From NCBI GenBank assembly GCA_018857735.1, contig JABMCL010002306.1, positions 77,501 through 141,500 of the forward strand: DNA of 64,000 bases. Reading direction: 5' to 3'. The translations under genes and the position numbers were made by a program. Below are positions 11,901 through 24,817 of the stretch, one piece after another; position 1 is the stretch's first letter, and each line of letters begins with the position of its first letter. The notes under the pieces are model-generated. The model worked only from the letters and a program-made list of their open reading frames with translations. It was not told the origin of the DNA and searched no databases. This stretch comes from Alviniconcha marisindica. Its lineage: Eukaryota > Mollusca > Gastropoda > Provannidae.

Positions 11901-12499
11901 CGTACACACGCACTGATACGCACGTGCATGCACCCCCCCCCCCCTCCCAACACACACACACACACTGATACCCACACACACTCAGAGTCTAAAGGTTCAG
12001 TAATAATAATTGGCCAGTTTAGGCAGATGTTCCAATGCCCGGCAATGGCAGCTGTGTGACTTCCTCAGTTCACTGACTTTACCGCTTGCTTACTTTTCTA
12101 TTCGTCCGGCTGTTCGTGCTATAAATACTTCTTTCATTCCTTTCGCCATAGGGCTGTGCACACTTCAGCGGCGGGCGCATCACTGTTGCAAGCGGAACCG
12201 GCGAGGCATATTAATATAAACACGAATCTCATAGCTTTCGCGGCCGCTGGAGTGGCGGGTCGACATTTTACTGCCTACCCGCTAATGGACTAACGAATTA
12301 GAAAGGGGATCCACTCTTTTGTAAATGAGGAGCATAAAAGTTTCTAAGCGGTTGCGTTTGGGTGCGCGCGCATTACGTGGCGTCTGGTAGTGACGGGTCG
12401 GACCAATCAAACCGCGGCTTCTCAATGGGACTTCATTAGGGAAAAGGGTCACGGATTTCTTTCCGAGCCAAAGAAACACTCTGGACTGGAGTGGGAAGG

Positions 12500-12503
<4 letters not shown>

Positions 12504-12567
<64 letters not shown>

Positions 12568-12683
12568 TCGTCTCGTCTCTCTCTCTCTCTCTCTCCCCTC
12601 TTCCTCTCTCTCTCTCTCTTCTCTCTCTCTCTTCTCTCCTCTCTTCCTCCTCCCCTTCTCGTCTCCTCTCTCTCTCTCTCTCT

Positions 12684-12722
<39 letters not shown>

Positions 12723-12997
12723 CTTTTTTTTCTTTTCCCCCGCAAATTTTGATTATAAATTTCCCTTTCGCCCTCTCTTTCCTTCTTTTTCCCCCCCGCG
12801 CCAATAGTTTTGCAGCGCGTGTTGTTCATAATTGCACGTGCGTTCCTCATGTGCGAGATATTAGGCGTGTCAAGCTGCACCGAGAAGACCCCCATTGGCC
12901 CCTTGTGAGCATGCCGGCAGCATGTTTTCGCTGAATATGAACACCTCTGGATATGAAAGGCACGCACTTTGTATTTGCCCAGGAATTTTTTCTCTCT

Positions 12998-13043
<46 letters not shown>

Positions 13044-13215
13044 CCTCCCTTCACCGTGTTTCCCTCCTCTCTCTCTACCCCCTCCCCCCTCCCCATTTTC
13101 TCTCTCTTTCTCTGTCCCTGCCGCCCCTCTCTTTTTCCTCCCCCCCACCCCCACCTCTCTCTCGTTTTGTTCCCCGTTGATTTCTCCCCCCCCCTCCCCC
13201 CCTCCCACCTCTCTC

Positions 13216-13257
<42 letters not shown>

Positions 13258-13590
13258 CTCTCTCCCCTCCCTTCCCCTTTTTCCCTTCATTTCCCCCCTC
13301 TCTCCCCCCTCCCCCCTAACCCCTCCCCCCCCCCCCCCCCTCCTGCCTCACTCTCGTTTCCTGTCCCCCCCTCTCGCCACCCCCCCCCCCTCTCTCCTTA
13401 TGTCTCTGTCTTTGACTATTTCTTTCTCTCCTCCCCCTCCCTCCCCCTGCCGCCCCTCTCCTCCCATCCCTGCCCCCCTCTCTCTGTCTGCCCCCACCCC
13501 CAACCCTCTCTCTTTGTCTGTCTCTGTCTGTGACTCTCTCTCTTCTCTCCGTCCCTTCCCTGCTCTCTCCTCTCTCTCTGGAGCCGGATT
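12504..13590 (+). repeat. ~1.1-kb pyrimidine-rich region with (CT)n blocks
   Basis: Long CT blocks at 12504-12720 and 12990-13260 are joined to C-rich runs (13140-13400) and further C/T sequence up to 13590. Only 12720-12990 is mixed unique sequence. Long homopyrimidine/homopurine tracts can form triplex (H-DNA) structures. Confidence 0.9.
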
Positions 13591-13716
13591 CTGGCGGGAG
13601 GGGGGGGTAGGGAAACAAGCGGATTTCTAGGCCGAAAGAACTTCCCCAATTATGATTAAGCTGGCTTTACGGTCGTGTAGTTCGCTGCCAACGGGACATT
13701 AATTCGTCCTGGCTTT

Positions 13717-14337
<621 letters not shown>

Positions 14338-15556
14338 CACACAAAGTAGCTTGAAACCGGTTTTAGTTAGAGCAGAGGTATTGCCAGTATAAAGGACATT
14401 GTTCTGAAAGACGAAAGAGTGGAAGATGGTGAGAGCTCTCGTCACCATCCTGTAGAAGGGGAGCAACTCGTGCGAGCCTGCCAGTTGGCTGATCTTATGG
14501 AAAGGGCAGCAACTCATGATTGCCCCTGTCGTTGCTCATAGCAGCAGTTGCTTCCCTTGTTCTGGCATGCCCCCAATCTCGGGAAGATAACTGAAAAATG
14601 TATATATGTACATAGATTTTTATGATTCTGTGTGTGTGTGTGTGTGTGTGTGCGTGTTTGTATTAAGTTTTGTTATTTTTATTTACTTTTTCTTTCATTT
14701 TTTTTCTTCCTTTTCTCCCCCCTTCCCCCCCCCCCCTCTCTCTCTCTATCTCTCCCATTATTATTATTCATCTGTCGGTTAATTTTACAATAACGACAAA
14801 TGACCAGTTACAACTACGGTGAGCTAAAACTAGTAAAAGTAGCTTTTGGTTAACCGATCACCCCTTTTCTACAAGACTGCAATACTTCACTCCACAAAGA
14901 TAAACACAGAATATTAACAACAACAACAATAAAAATGTATAAAAACATGAAAACCAAATATAGATTTCTTCCGTTGCCTATACTGAGAGCTGTGCTATCT
15001 ATGACTGACGTAAAAACACTGTTGGTGCCTCTGTGAGTGGGTGTGGTTGTGGTTGTGTGTGTGTGTGGTTGTTGTTTTTGTTTTCACTGAGAAACTAAAA
15101 CGCAGGAATCCAGTCACTTTTCTTCTTGTCAGCCTGGATCCAGTAACTGACTTGATTCGTACTGCGCCCGTACGAGAAGTGACGCAAGCGTTGCACTTTG
15201 AACCCGGTCCCATAACTCTTAATGCTTTCAAAACAATTACGCAGCTGCGACAACAGTAAGCTCCCTTCAACAGTTCTTGGCTTGAACACTCAAACGGCTG
15301 TTTAGTTATTGGCGTTAACTCTTGAAAGGAGACTTCATAGGTGGCGAAATGTGTTAATTTCCGAGTGAAGCGTTCCAGTGTCACAAGTTAGTCAACGGGC
15401 GTCATTCTCCGGTTGCTGTATAAAGTCTGTTCCGAAGGTTCGGCAGGGTTCCATGGACGTTACGAGAAGTCTTGCTCGTTACGGTGTTGTTGCCTTCAGG
15501 GGCTGCATAATTATACGATAAAGTCGGCATTGGTCTGATTTTGTGGTGATCGAGTT

Positions 15557-15708
<152 letters not shown>

Positions 15709-15870
15709 CGATGAATTCGCTTGCACGATTCAATGCAAAATTACAATAGTTTATTAGATTACAAAGTATTCCACACAAAGAGAAGAAAAGTAATTTACCT
15801 GTTCTTGCAACCGTACTGACACTGATTTAGTCTAGTGTTGTGGCTTCTGTACACGACGCTGTTTAAAAAT

Positions 15871-15871
<1 letters not shown>

Positions 15872-15927
<56 letters not shown>

Positions 15928-15936
15928 CGTGCGTGC

Positions 15937-15968
<32 letters not shown>

Positions 15969-16037
15969 AGCGTGCGTGCGTGGCGTGCGTGCCTGCCTGC
16001 CTGCCTGCCTGCCTGCGTGTGTGTGCGTGTGTGTGTA
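15872..16037 (+). repeat. (GT)n - (GCGT)n - (GCCT)n array
   Basis: A GT run of about 50 bp becomes GCGT, then GCCT tetranucleotides, then returns to GT. This suggests stepwise mutation of one array. Confidence 0.95.
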
Positions 16038-16502
16038 GAAGCCGTAAACGCCAGCTGTCAAGAGAGGACTCAAGCAAAACTTTCCAAATGCCAAAAAACA
16101 ATCAAAAGCGATGATCAATACTTCCAACTGACTTTTCATCTTTAGCTAATTTTCTGTCTAAATCAATTCTGTCAACAACTGGGTGCCTCTGGTTTCACGT
16201 GCGGCTGACCCCCACCGACTCTCTGACCCAGATTGGCTGTCTCAGGTGGTTCACAGCCCTGGATGTTACGTGTGGAGTGACGCCACCATTGCGCCATTGC
16301 ACAGAGTGCACGGAGATTTACGTCCTTGCCACCTGCCATGGGGAAAACACTTGGACCCTGGTAACAAGAACAGCGCTGTTCCGAGGACTGATTTTGCACG
16401 GATCTCATCGATTTTTGTCGGCGTGATTGAACGATGATAAGAAATCGTTCAGGGGAAAATGGACGTGAACTAGACCAAAGTAATTTAAAACGATTGAGGG
16501 GT

Positions 16503-16655
16503 TGGGGTGTGTGTGTGGGGAGGGGGGGGGGGAAGGGTTGGGGGGGAGGGGGGGGAATGGACAAGAGTGTCGCCCAGACCTCGAGTGTCCTTTAACTACA
16601 ATATTGGAAGAAGGGCCCAGAGCTGGGGGGGCGGGGGGGGGGGGGCGGGGGGCAA
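16503..16655 (+). repeat. G-rich tracts, partly duplicated
   Basis: Two blocks of G runs (16515-16556 and 16625-16652). The sequence between them, containing ATATTGGAAGA, recurs as GTATTGGAAGA at 16671-16681. Quadruplex-capable on the + strand. Confidence 0.75.
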
Positions 16656-16690
16656 AGTCCCTAAACTATAGTATTGGAAGAGGAGGGGCC

Positions 16691-16774
16691 CAGAGCTCAG
16701 GAACTGTGTGAAAGTCTAAGTGGCCGTCCCGGCGGGCTCCTTTTGATCTCCGTGGATGTAAAACAACATTGAAT
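16691..16774 (+). mobile_element. Short-tail element copy
   Basis: Starts CAGAGCTCAGGAACTGTGTG and ends AACAACATTGAAT. The middle CCCTAATA block is deleted. Confidence 0.6.
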
Positions 16775-16868
16775 TTGAAGGGAAGTGGGAGCCGCAGCCG
16801 ACCTGAATCTAACCGACGGGGACTTTTTCACTTAGTACCAGCCTAACGCTTACCGCTACCCAAACCCC

Positions 16869-17200
16869 AGTAAGTAAACATGGTGCTTAACGTCCACAGA
16901 AACAACAAGGCTTATTAGGGACGGGGAGATATGGAGGTGGGGGAAGGTGGAGATGGAGGGAGGGAGATTATATACGTATCAGTCGCTACGCTGTCACCAC
17001 CAGAATGACTCCTGCATTAAGATGGGCAGCGATGAGAGCCATTTTAATGTTTCATTAATTGTGAGGGACAAACTCACAAACAAGACGGCAGTGTCCACAA
17101 ACCACTTTGATGAGAAAGGAGAGCCGAAGCGGATTCGAACCGAGGTCCTTCTGCTTACCAGCCTAACGCCTTACCGCTAGGCCGCCACAACCGGATCACC
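16869..17200 (-). mobile_element. SINE-A copy, minus orientation
   Basis: Read on the minus strand it has the tRNA-like head near 17200, the B box near 17140, the CATCGCTGCCCATCTTAATG body and the CACCATGTTTACTTACT tail at 16869. Confidence 0.85.
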
Positions 17201-17595
17201 CGCCAAACCCCAACAGGCTCACTCGTTGGAGTGCGAGTCCGGAATTCTTTACAGTGTGTAGCGGAGCCGCCACGCTAATGTTGTTACGTTGCCGGACGGT
17301 GTGGACGGGCCGCCGACACGGTTACCTCCCCTGCTTGGCCCCTCCCGTTGCCCATGTCCGTTGTCTAACCGGTTGCCTAACGGTTACTCAACAGCGCTGG
17401 GAGGCGGGCCGTTCGTGTGCGGTCCGTTACAGATTACAGCGTCACAGTCTCACCACGCTGTGCGCTGGGGCGTGCCTAAAGTTCGTGGCCTAAAGTAACC
17501 TTTCAGTCAGAGCTCAGGAGCCATGGACCTAGATAAATTATACTGGGTATATATAATATATATATATATATGAGTTTTTGTCCTTCATCGATCGT

Positions 17596-17940
17596 TAGCC
17601 GGTTTGGCCTAGCGGTAAGGCGTTAGGCTGGTAAGCGGAAGGACCTCGGTTCGATACCGCTTCGGCTCTCCTTTCTCTTCAAAAGTTGTGGTCTGTGGAC
17701 ACTGTCCTGTGACTCAGTTTGTCCCTCACAATTATTATGAAAACATTAAAATGGCTCTCGTCGCTGCCCATCTTATGCAGGAGTCATTCTGGTGGTGACA
17801 TTGTAACAGATAGGATATTCTCCTCTCCCCCCAGACCTGATGCATACCCCCCCCCCCCCACCCCCCCAACCCTTCTCCCAGTCCCTAATAAGCCTTGTGG
17901 TTTCTGTGGACGTTAAGCACCATGTCTACTTCATTACTTC
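17596..17940 (+). mobile_element. SINE-A copy
   Basis: Head AGCCGGTTTGGCCTAGCGG, B box GGTTCGATACC, body, a poly-C tract at about 17847-17872 and the CCCTAATAAGCC tail. It begins a run of four SINE-A pieces between 17.6 and 18.6 kb. Confidence 0.85.
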
Positions 17941-17948
17941 ATCGGTGA

Positions 17949-18210
17949 GTGAACCGGTTTGGCCTAGCGGCAAGGCGTTACTGACTCGGGCTGGTAAGCA
18001 GAGGGACCTCGGTTCGAATCCGCTTCGGCTCTCCTTTCTCTTCAAAAGTTGTGGTCTGTGGACACTGTCTTGTGACTGTCCCTCACAATTAATTAAACAT
18101 TACTGCCCATCGCTCACATCGCTGCCCATCTCAATGCAGGACTGAATCATTCCGCTGGTGGTCACAGTGTAGCGATATGTATATAATCTACCTCTCCCAA
18201 AATTTCGCCC
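17949..18210 (+). mobile_element. SINE-A copy, variant 3' end
   Basis: Same head and body, with a consensus-like B box GGTTCGAATCC. After CTACCTCTCC it changes to AATTTCGCCCGTGAGGGC instead of the usual C-tract and tail. The same alternate end occurs in the next copy. Confidence 0.8.
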
Positions 18211-18292
18211 GTGAGGGCTTTGTGTATGCCTGCCTGGTCGGCTAGATTCCTACGATATATTTTTATATCTACACGCACTGACCCTCTTTCGT

Positions 18293-18570
18293 GAGCCGGT
18301 TTGGCCTAGCGGTAAGGCGTTAGGCTGGTAAGCGGAAGGACCTCGGTTCAATAACGCTTCGGCTCTCCTGTCTCTTCAAAAAGGGTGTGGTTTCAATGTG
18401 GACTTTTTCCATCACTTCCTTCTGAAACATTAAAATGGCTCTCATCGCTGCCCATCTTAACGCAGAAGTCATTCTGGTGGTGACAGTGTTGCGATAGGTA
18501 TATAATCTACCTCTCCCAAAATTTCGCCCGTGAGGGCTTCGGTGTAGCCCTGCCCGGGCTGCTAGATTAG
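18293..18570 (+). mobile_element. SINE-A copy, variant 3' end
   Basis: It carries the head, a B box changed to GGTTCAATAAC, the body and the AATTTCGCCCGTGAGGGC alternate end. The unit CTACGATATATTTTTATATC lies upstream (18250) and downstream (18638), so this part has been locally duplicated. Confidence 0.8.
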
Positions 18571-18628
18571 TAAGTAAACATGGCGCTTAACGTCCACAGA
18601 AACCACAAGCCTTATTAGGGACGGATTC
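18569..18628 (-). mobile_element. SINE-A tail fragment, minus orientation
   Basis: Contains only the tail (AGTAAGTAAACATGGCGCTT and CCTTATTAGGGACG on the + strand), so it is 5' truncated. Confidence 0.7.
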
Positions 18629-18880
18629 TTCTAGATTCCTACGATATATTTTTATATCTACACGCACTGACCCTCTTTTGCAAATAGTAGTTGGACTGGA
18701 TGCAGCAGAACGCGTGGCGCGCGAGTCTTCCTTGGCCGGCCACGAGCCCTGACTGCACCATGCATGACCCAGATACCTGGCACGGTCAATAGTGAACTGC
18801 TGGGTAGTGGCCGGTCGGTGAACCTCCTTGTCGGAATTTCGGTCGGTAACATTAAGACAGAGGTGCATGAAGCATGCTCT

Positions 18881-18990
18881 CAGAGCTCAGGAGCTGTGTG
18901 AAAGTCGAGGTGCCAGGCCGTCCTGGTTTCCCGTCCCTAATACGTGACGCCTACGGTTGGTTCTGTGGACGTAAAGCAACACTCAACCAA
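18881..18990 (+). mobile_element. Short-tail element copy
   Basis: CAGAGCTCAGGAGCTGTGTG at the start, GACGTAAAGCAACACTCAAC at the end. A CT microsatellite begins directly after it. Confidence 0.7.
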
Positions 18991-18991
18991 G

Positions 18992-19095
<104 letters not shown>

Positions 19096-19490
19096 TTAAG
19101 CTGGTCTCAGACGGAACGGTCGGCGATACCAGTATGTCCTAGTCGTACAACATTTGCTCTATTTTTTATTTTTTTTATATACAAAGGAGTAATTTGAAGG
19201 GAGGAATTTTCGAAAAATCGTGTTTGATGTTTGTGGTTGTATGTTTTGTTTAGCATTTGTATATGGATTGATATTGTCGATTTTACTTCAGCAAAAGGTT
19301 AACGAATGAAAACAAATTCGAAATGTGCCTTTACTGATGACAGGGTTTAATCGTCCCGATGTGACCTTGGCTGTTGACGGTTGACAGCACGTTAAAATCC
19401 AATATTGCTAACTCTCGGCCGCAAACCCCTTCTCTGTCAGCTTACTTAACCCCCACCATAGGTCCATGCCCATATAGGTCCATGTCTCGA

Positions 19491-19726
19491 GAGCCGGTTT
19501 GGCCTAGCGGTAAGGCGGTAGGCTGGTAAGCGGAAGGACCTCGGTTCGACACCGCTTCGGCTCTCCTTTCTCTTCAAAAAGGTTGTGGTTCGTGGACACT
19601 GTCTTGTGACTTTGTCCATTACTTCCTACTGAAACACTAAAATGGCTCTCATCGCTGCCCATCTTAATGCAAGAATCATTCTGGTGGTGAAAGTGTAGCG
19701 ATAGGTATATAATCTCCCTCTTCCCC

Positions 19727-19759
<33 letters not shown>

Positions 19760-19866
19760 ATCCCCCCCCCCATACCCCCCCAACCCCCCCCCCCCCCCCC
19801 CATCTCCCCGTCCCTAATAAGCCTTACGGTTTCTGTGGACGTTAAGCACCATGTTTACTTACTTAA
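19491..19866 (+). mobile_element. SINE-A copy with expanded internal poly-C
   Basis: A complete head, body and tail. Between body and tail lies a C tract of about 70 bp (19728-19800) with only a few interruptions. It is the largest expansion of the C-tract found in this family here. Confidence 0.88.
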
Positions 19867-19880
19867 CTCTAGGTCCATGT

Positions 19881-20053
19881 CATAGTTCAGGAGCTGTGTG
19901 AGAGTCGAGGTGGGCGTCCTGGGCTGTCCGTCCTGACGAGCCTTCTGGTTTCTGTGGAATATTGAGCAATATTGAACCATGCTCAAGCATTGGTCTCAGC
20001 TTGTCCCCAAGATATGTCAACCGACATCCGAGGGACATTAAGCATCACCTGAA
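19881..20053 (+). mobile_element. Short-tail element, 3'-extended variant
   Basis: After the usual AATATTGAACCATGCT end it continues with GCATTGGTCTCAGCTTGTCC and CGACATCCGAGG. A matching extension occurs at about 41868-41925, so this longer form is probably closer to the source element. Confidence 0.65.
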
Positions 20054-20083
20054 GGAAATAGGTCCATGCCCCCACCGCTTAGT

Positions 20084-20418
20084 GAGCCGGTTTAGCCTAG
20101 CGGTAAGACGTTAGGCTGGTAAGCAGAAGGACCTCGGTTCGAATGCGCTTCGGCTCTCCTTTCTCCGGCTTCAGAAGTTGTGGCCATCTGTGGCCGTTTG
20201 TGACTTTGTCCCTCACAATTGATGAAACATTACAGTGGCTCTCATCACTGCCCATCTTAATGCAGGAGCCATTCTGGTGGTGACAGTGTAGCGATAGGTA
20301 TATAATCCCTTCCCTCCCCCCCCCCCCCCCCCCATACCCCCCCTCCCTGCTTTCTCCCCGTCCCTAATAAGCCTTATGGTTTCTGTGGACGTTAAGCACC
20401 ATGTTTACTGACTTACTT
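20084..20418 (+). mobile_element. SINE-A copy
   Basis: Head GAGCCGGTTTAGCCTAGCGG, B box GGTTCGAATGC, body, poly-C near 20318-20334 and tail ending TTTACTGACTTACTT. Confidence 0.85.
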
Positions 20419-20617
20419 TACCGCTACGCTGACGCGCACTTGTCGGGCACCACATTCCGAGCATCGCTTTCCGGCACCTTCCTCCGGCCGGAACTCCGAC
20501 TGCCAGAACTGGTTACGCCATTGAAGGGATGATCATTATCGCCGTGCAGCTGTGAAGCTGTCCGGATTGAAGGGGAAAAATTTTTCGGAAATTAAAAGGT
20601 CTTTGGGCCCTAAAATG

Positions 20618-20891
20618 GGTGTGTTGTGTGTGTGGTGTGTGTTGGTGTTTGTGGTGTTGTGTGTGTGTGGTGTGTGTGTTTTTTGTGTGTGTGGTGTGTG
20701 TGTGTGTGTGTGTGGTTTTGTGTGTGTGTGTGTGTGTGTTGTTTTTTGTGTGTGGTGTGTTGTGTGTGTGTTTGTGTGTGTGTGTGTTGTGTGTGTGTGT
20801 GTGTGTGTGGTGTGTGTGTGTTTGTTTGTGTGTGTGTGTGTGTGTTTTGGGGGTGTGTGTGTGGGTTTGGTGTGTGTGGTGTGTGTGTGTA
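20618..20891 (+). repeat. Imperfect (GT)n array
   Basis: GT broken every 6-20 bases by GG or TTT steps, so an older array than the pure runs. Confidence 0.95.
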
Positions 20892-21120
20892 TCCCCTGCT
20901 AATAAGACTGTGGAAGCCACATAGCACCCAAGCACACGCGTAAACATGAGGCGCGTCTGCACCGGGGGGAACAATTAATAAGGAATCCGTCTTGATTCAG
21001 ACGATTTTGGTTTTGTTTGTGCTTGCGTAAAAGCATAAAAGAAACGCCAGATGTAATCTGAGTTGTCTGCTACAAACGTACTGCCGTTTGAGCACCAAAC
21101 AAAAATTTGTCCGTTAGCTG

Positions 21121-21296
21121 ACAGTTTTCCGAGATCTTTAGCATAACCAATTATGACAGTTTTCCGAGATCTTTAGCATAACCAGTTATGACAGTTTTCC
21201 GAGATCTTTAGCATAACCAATTATGACAGTTTTCCGAGATCTTTAGCATAACCAATTATGACAGTTTTCCGAGACCTATGGCGTAATCAGTTATGG
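21121..21296 (+). repeat. Minisatellite, 35-bp unit, five copies
   Basis: Each unit contains GACAGTTTTCCGAGATCTTT and AGCATAACCA. The first four are almost identical and the fifth is diverged (GAGACCTATGGCGTAATCAG). Confidence 0.92.
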
Positions 21297-21310
21297 CAGT
21301 GGTTGACTGA

Positions 21311-21780
21311 TTGGATTGATTGATTGATGATCGCTTATATGGCGCTGTCCTCCGCTCTCTTGAGCAGACTCACTGCGCTCGCATGTGGTTCTGCATGAGT
21401 GACTAGCTTTTTATAGCGCCTTTTTTTAATATCCACCGAAGTGGTGTACTTACAGCGCTGGCATGGCTGGTGCCACATGAAACTGCAGCCGTCTCGGCGC
21501 AAGTTCTGTCTACACCATACAACCATGCACCATGTCACTTCATGCAAAGCCACATACGTAAGGTGTATGCGTGTTTAGCTGTAACCTGCCACCTGCACTT
21601 TTGGCAGAATGACCGGGATCTTTTACGTCCTACAGCGGTAACACGGGGGTGGAACGGATACCGAAATAAGAGTCAGCACAGAAAGTCGACCCTGGAGAAG
21701 AAAATTCTCCCGCCGCTCCCGCAGTGATTCGAACCCGCGACCTTTCAATCACGAGTCCGGCGCTCTAACCACTGTGGATG
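21311..21780 (-). mobile_element. SINE-B copy with tRNA-like head, minus orientation
   Basis: On the minus strand the head near 21780 shows GTGGTTAGAGCGCCGGACTC and a B box GGTTCGAATCA (21725-21735). The body carries GGCAGAATGACC on the + strand and the CACCGAAGTGG motif shared with 11750 and 32216. The far end is a TGAT run at 21311-21330. It is the only copy here with the head intact. Confidence 0.75.
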
Positions 21781-22315
21781 CTGTAGTGAACCAATGCGTG
21801 GAGTTTGGTCGGGCGCCTGTGCTGACGGCTAGCCGGCAACGCCGACTGCTGCCTGGAAGGAAGGAAGGAAGGAAGGCCCGTCCCCTCGCCCAGAACGACC
21901 TTCAGTGTCCAGGTCGCGTGCTGGTCTTCCACGTCGCCCATTGGTCGGTCACTGCTGGTCAGCTGCAGGTACAATCAGTGCATTGGGAACTCGGTCACTG
22001 GTGACGTCACACTTCTTGTCTGGACGGGCTGAACTGACGTGCTGTTGTTGCTGCTGCTGCAGGCGGGCAGTCATCAGTGATTATCATCGGGACGGGTGTA
22101 GAGTCCGTGATTGATTGGTTTCCTTCGCTGGGCCGCTCGGCACGGGGGGTTCAGTGCGGACACTCAGTGTTACAATGTTAGCTGTAGTACAGTTTTGTAC
22201 TGCCGGACTGTGGCTGCCATGTATACAGGCCGGTCCGTGCGGCTTTCTGTAAGTTATGGCTGATTTCTCAGTGACGGTAATATTTGTAAAAAGCAAACCC
22301 GAGAAAATGGCGTCT

Positions 22316-22320
<5 letters not shown>

Positions 22321-22413
<93 letters not shown>

Positions 22414-22530
22414 GTGGGGGGGGCGGGGCAGACAGACAGACAGAGACAGGGAGAGACAGACAGACAGACAGAGACAGAGTGAGAAACAGGGAGAGAGACA
22501 GAGATGGAGAGACAGAGAGAGACACATAGG
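22321..22530 (+). repeat. (GT)n(GA)n and (GACA)n-type purine-rich array
   Basis: GT to 22358, GA to 22411, then GACA/GAGA steps to 22530 after a short GGGGCGGGGC break. Confidence 0.93.
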
Positions 22531-22568
22531 GAGAGCCGAAGCAGAATCAGTCGGAGAGGGGATGACGG

Positions 22569-22651
22569 GGGCAGGGGGCGGGGGGGGGGGGGGGGGGGAG
22601 AGGGGCGCGAAGCTGGGAGTGAGTAAAGTTGGTGGGGGGGGGGGAGGGGGG
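22569..22651 (+). repeat. G-rich tracts
   Basis: G runs of more than ten bases at about 22580-22598 and 22633-22650, quadruplex-capable on the + strand. Confidence 0.75.
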
Positions 22652-22875
22652 TTACTCCGGCTGCATAAAATACTTTAAAAGTTGCAAACAACTGCGTACC
22701 CGAAACTAACGGGACGTCTCCGAAAAACGGCAAAACCTACGACCCCGCGGCCACACTCCAAGCGGCGGCCTCGCTTTCCGGCACCCTTCCTCGGTCCTTG
22801 CCTGATGCTTCGAGTTTGCGCTGCGGCACGGTTTAACCAGTGACAGCTAGCGCCTACAGACAGGCAGTACTGAGG

Positions 22876-23455
22876 GTGAAAACAGATAGGCTTTACTGAG
22901 GGTGAAAATAGGCATTACTAAGGGTGAAAACAGACAGGCATTAATTACTAAAGGTGAAAAACAGACAGGCATTACCGGCTGAGGGTGAAAACAGGCATTA
23001 TTAAGGGTGAAAACAGACAGGCATTACTAAGGGTGGAAAGCAGACAGGCATTACCGGCTGAGGGTGAAAACATAGGCATTACTGAGGGTCGTGGAAACAG
23101 ATAGGCATTACTGAGGGTGAAAACAGACAGACTGAGGGTGAAAACAGATAGGCTTTACTGAGGGTGAAAACAGACAGACATTACTGAGGGTGAAAACAGA
23201 TAGGCTTTACTGAGGGTGAAAACAGGCATTACTGACGGTGAAAACAAGCAAGTTACTGACGGTGAAAGCAGACAGACATTACTGAGGGTGAAAACAGATA
23301 GGCTTTAGGACTGAGGGTGAAAACAGATAGGCTTTACTGGGGGTGAAAAAAGGCTTTACTGAGGGTGAAAACAGATATAGGCATTACTGAGGGTGAAAAC
23401 AGGCATTACTGAGGGTGAAAACAGATAGGCATTACTGAGGGTGAAAACAGGCATT
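22876..23455 (+). repeat. Minisatellite, variable 21-30 bp unit, over 20 copies
   Basis: Units share GGCATTACTGAGGGTGAAAA followed by CAGACA or CAGATA. Unit length varies because the CAGATA part is optional. Confidence 0.92.
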
Positions 23456-24349
23456 TCTATGAAAGTCAGATAGAGAGAGAGAATTCTCCCGCCGTTTCTG
23501 CTGGTGCTTGAAGATTATCAGTCTCTAAGTCAGTGAAATATACTTTTTCAGACGTCTCAGTTCTTCTTCTTCTTCCAGTTCTGGTTTTACGTTGGTTTCA
23601 CTGACGCGGTACAGACGTCTGTTAGGCTACTTTCAAACATAAATGTAGCCTACACCTGCGGCCTATGACCAACTTCAGTGAACACAAAGATGCCCTGAAC
23701 GAGCGTTGCGATGTGGTCCACACTCCGTTGCTCCAAGCCTCGCTTTTCGGCACTGCTGAGGAGTTTGCTGCTGGTTGCACGTGCAGAGTTGTGCCAAAGT
23801 CAGTCGTCAGCGGGGCGGACGGACTGTGACGCAATCTTTCTGGATCGTCGCTGGCTTAGATGGTGTCGGGTTTGTCAGACAGACAGACAGAGACAGAGAG
23901 AGACAGAGAGACAAACAGACAGAGACAGAGAGAGTATGGAATCACTGACTGCATGGATCATCTACGTCTTCACGCGTTTCGTGTTTAATGGTAACGAAAC
24001 TGACGTACGTCCAAAGTAGAAACTGAGAGAAGAGTATATGTAGTATTCTTATTGGAATTCTAGCGCCACCAATGGAGAAAAAGAGAGGGGGGGGGGGAAG
24101 CGTGTGAAGTACCAGTAATTACAACAGTGACGGCGTTGCCGGCTCTTTTCAGTCGGCGCTGGGATCAGCCAAACTTTTCGCGGGGATTATACCGTGCCAC
24201 TTAGACAGTGAGCGAACGTTACGGCATGTCCGTGACCGTTTTTGTGTTTACGCTTCTTAATCCCCTCTGACAACCTGAACTCCGCCTGCCAGAAGCCCAC
24301 ACGTCCAGTGTTTGTGGTGTTGGCGACAGCTAGAGCCGGGTAGCGCTGG

Positions 24350-24786
24350 CGGTCTTTGTGGTTCCGTAGGCCGTTCCATGGTGGTGGTTCCGTAAGCCGT
24401 TCCATAGCGGTTAGGCCGTTCCATAGTGGTTCCATAGGCCGTTCCATGGTGGTCCTATAGTGGTGCCGTAGGCCGTTCCATAGTGGTTCCGTAGGCCGTT
24501 CCATGGTGGTTCCGTAAGCCGTTCCATAGCGGTTAGGCCGTTCCATAGTGGTTCCATAGGCCATTCCATGGTGTTCTATAGTGGTGCCGTAGGCCGTTCC
24601 ATAGTGGTTCCGTAGGCCGTTCCATGGTGGTTCTATAGTGGTGCCGTAGGCCGTTCCATAGTGGTTCCGTAGGCCGTTCCATGGTGGTTCTATAGTGGTT
24701 CCGTTGGTCGTTCCATGATCGTTCTATAGTGGTTCCGTAGGCCGTTCCATGGTGGTTCTATAGTGTTTCCATAGGCCGTTCCATAC
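24350..24786 (+). repeat. Minisatellite with GGCCGTTCCATRGTGGTTCC units
   Basis: About 20 units alternate between GTTCCGTAGGCC and GTTCTATAGTG versions. A higher-order pattern is visible. The minus-strand reading frame is an artefact of the unit. Confidence 0.92.
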
Positions 24787-24817
24787 AAAACAAAATAGAA
24801 CTGAGAAGGAGAAAACA

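Noticed and set aside
12895..13533. 212-codon open frame rich in Pro, Leu and Ser
   Set aside because: Reads the C/T-rich tract, has no domain, and the opposite strand and other frames are equally open.
21725..21780. Functional tRNA gene on the minus strand
   Set aside because: The tRNA-like head continues directly into SINE-B body sequence found elsewhere in the window.
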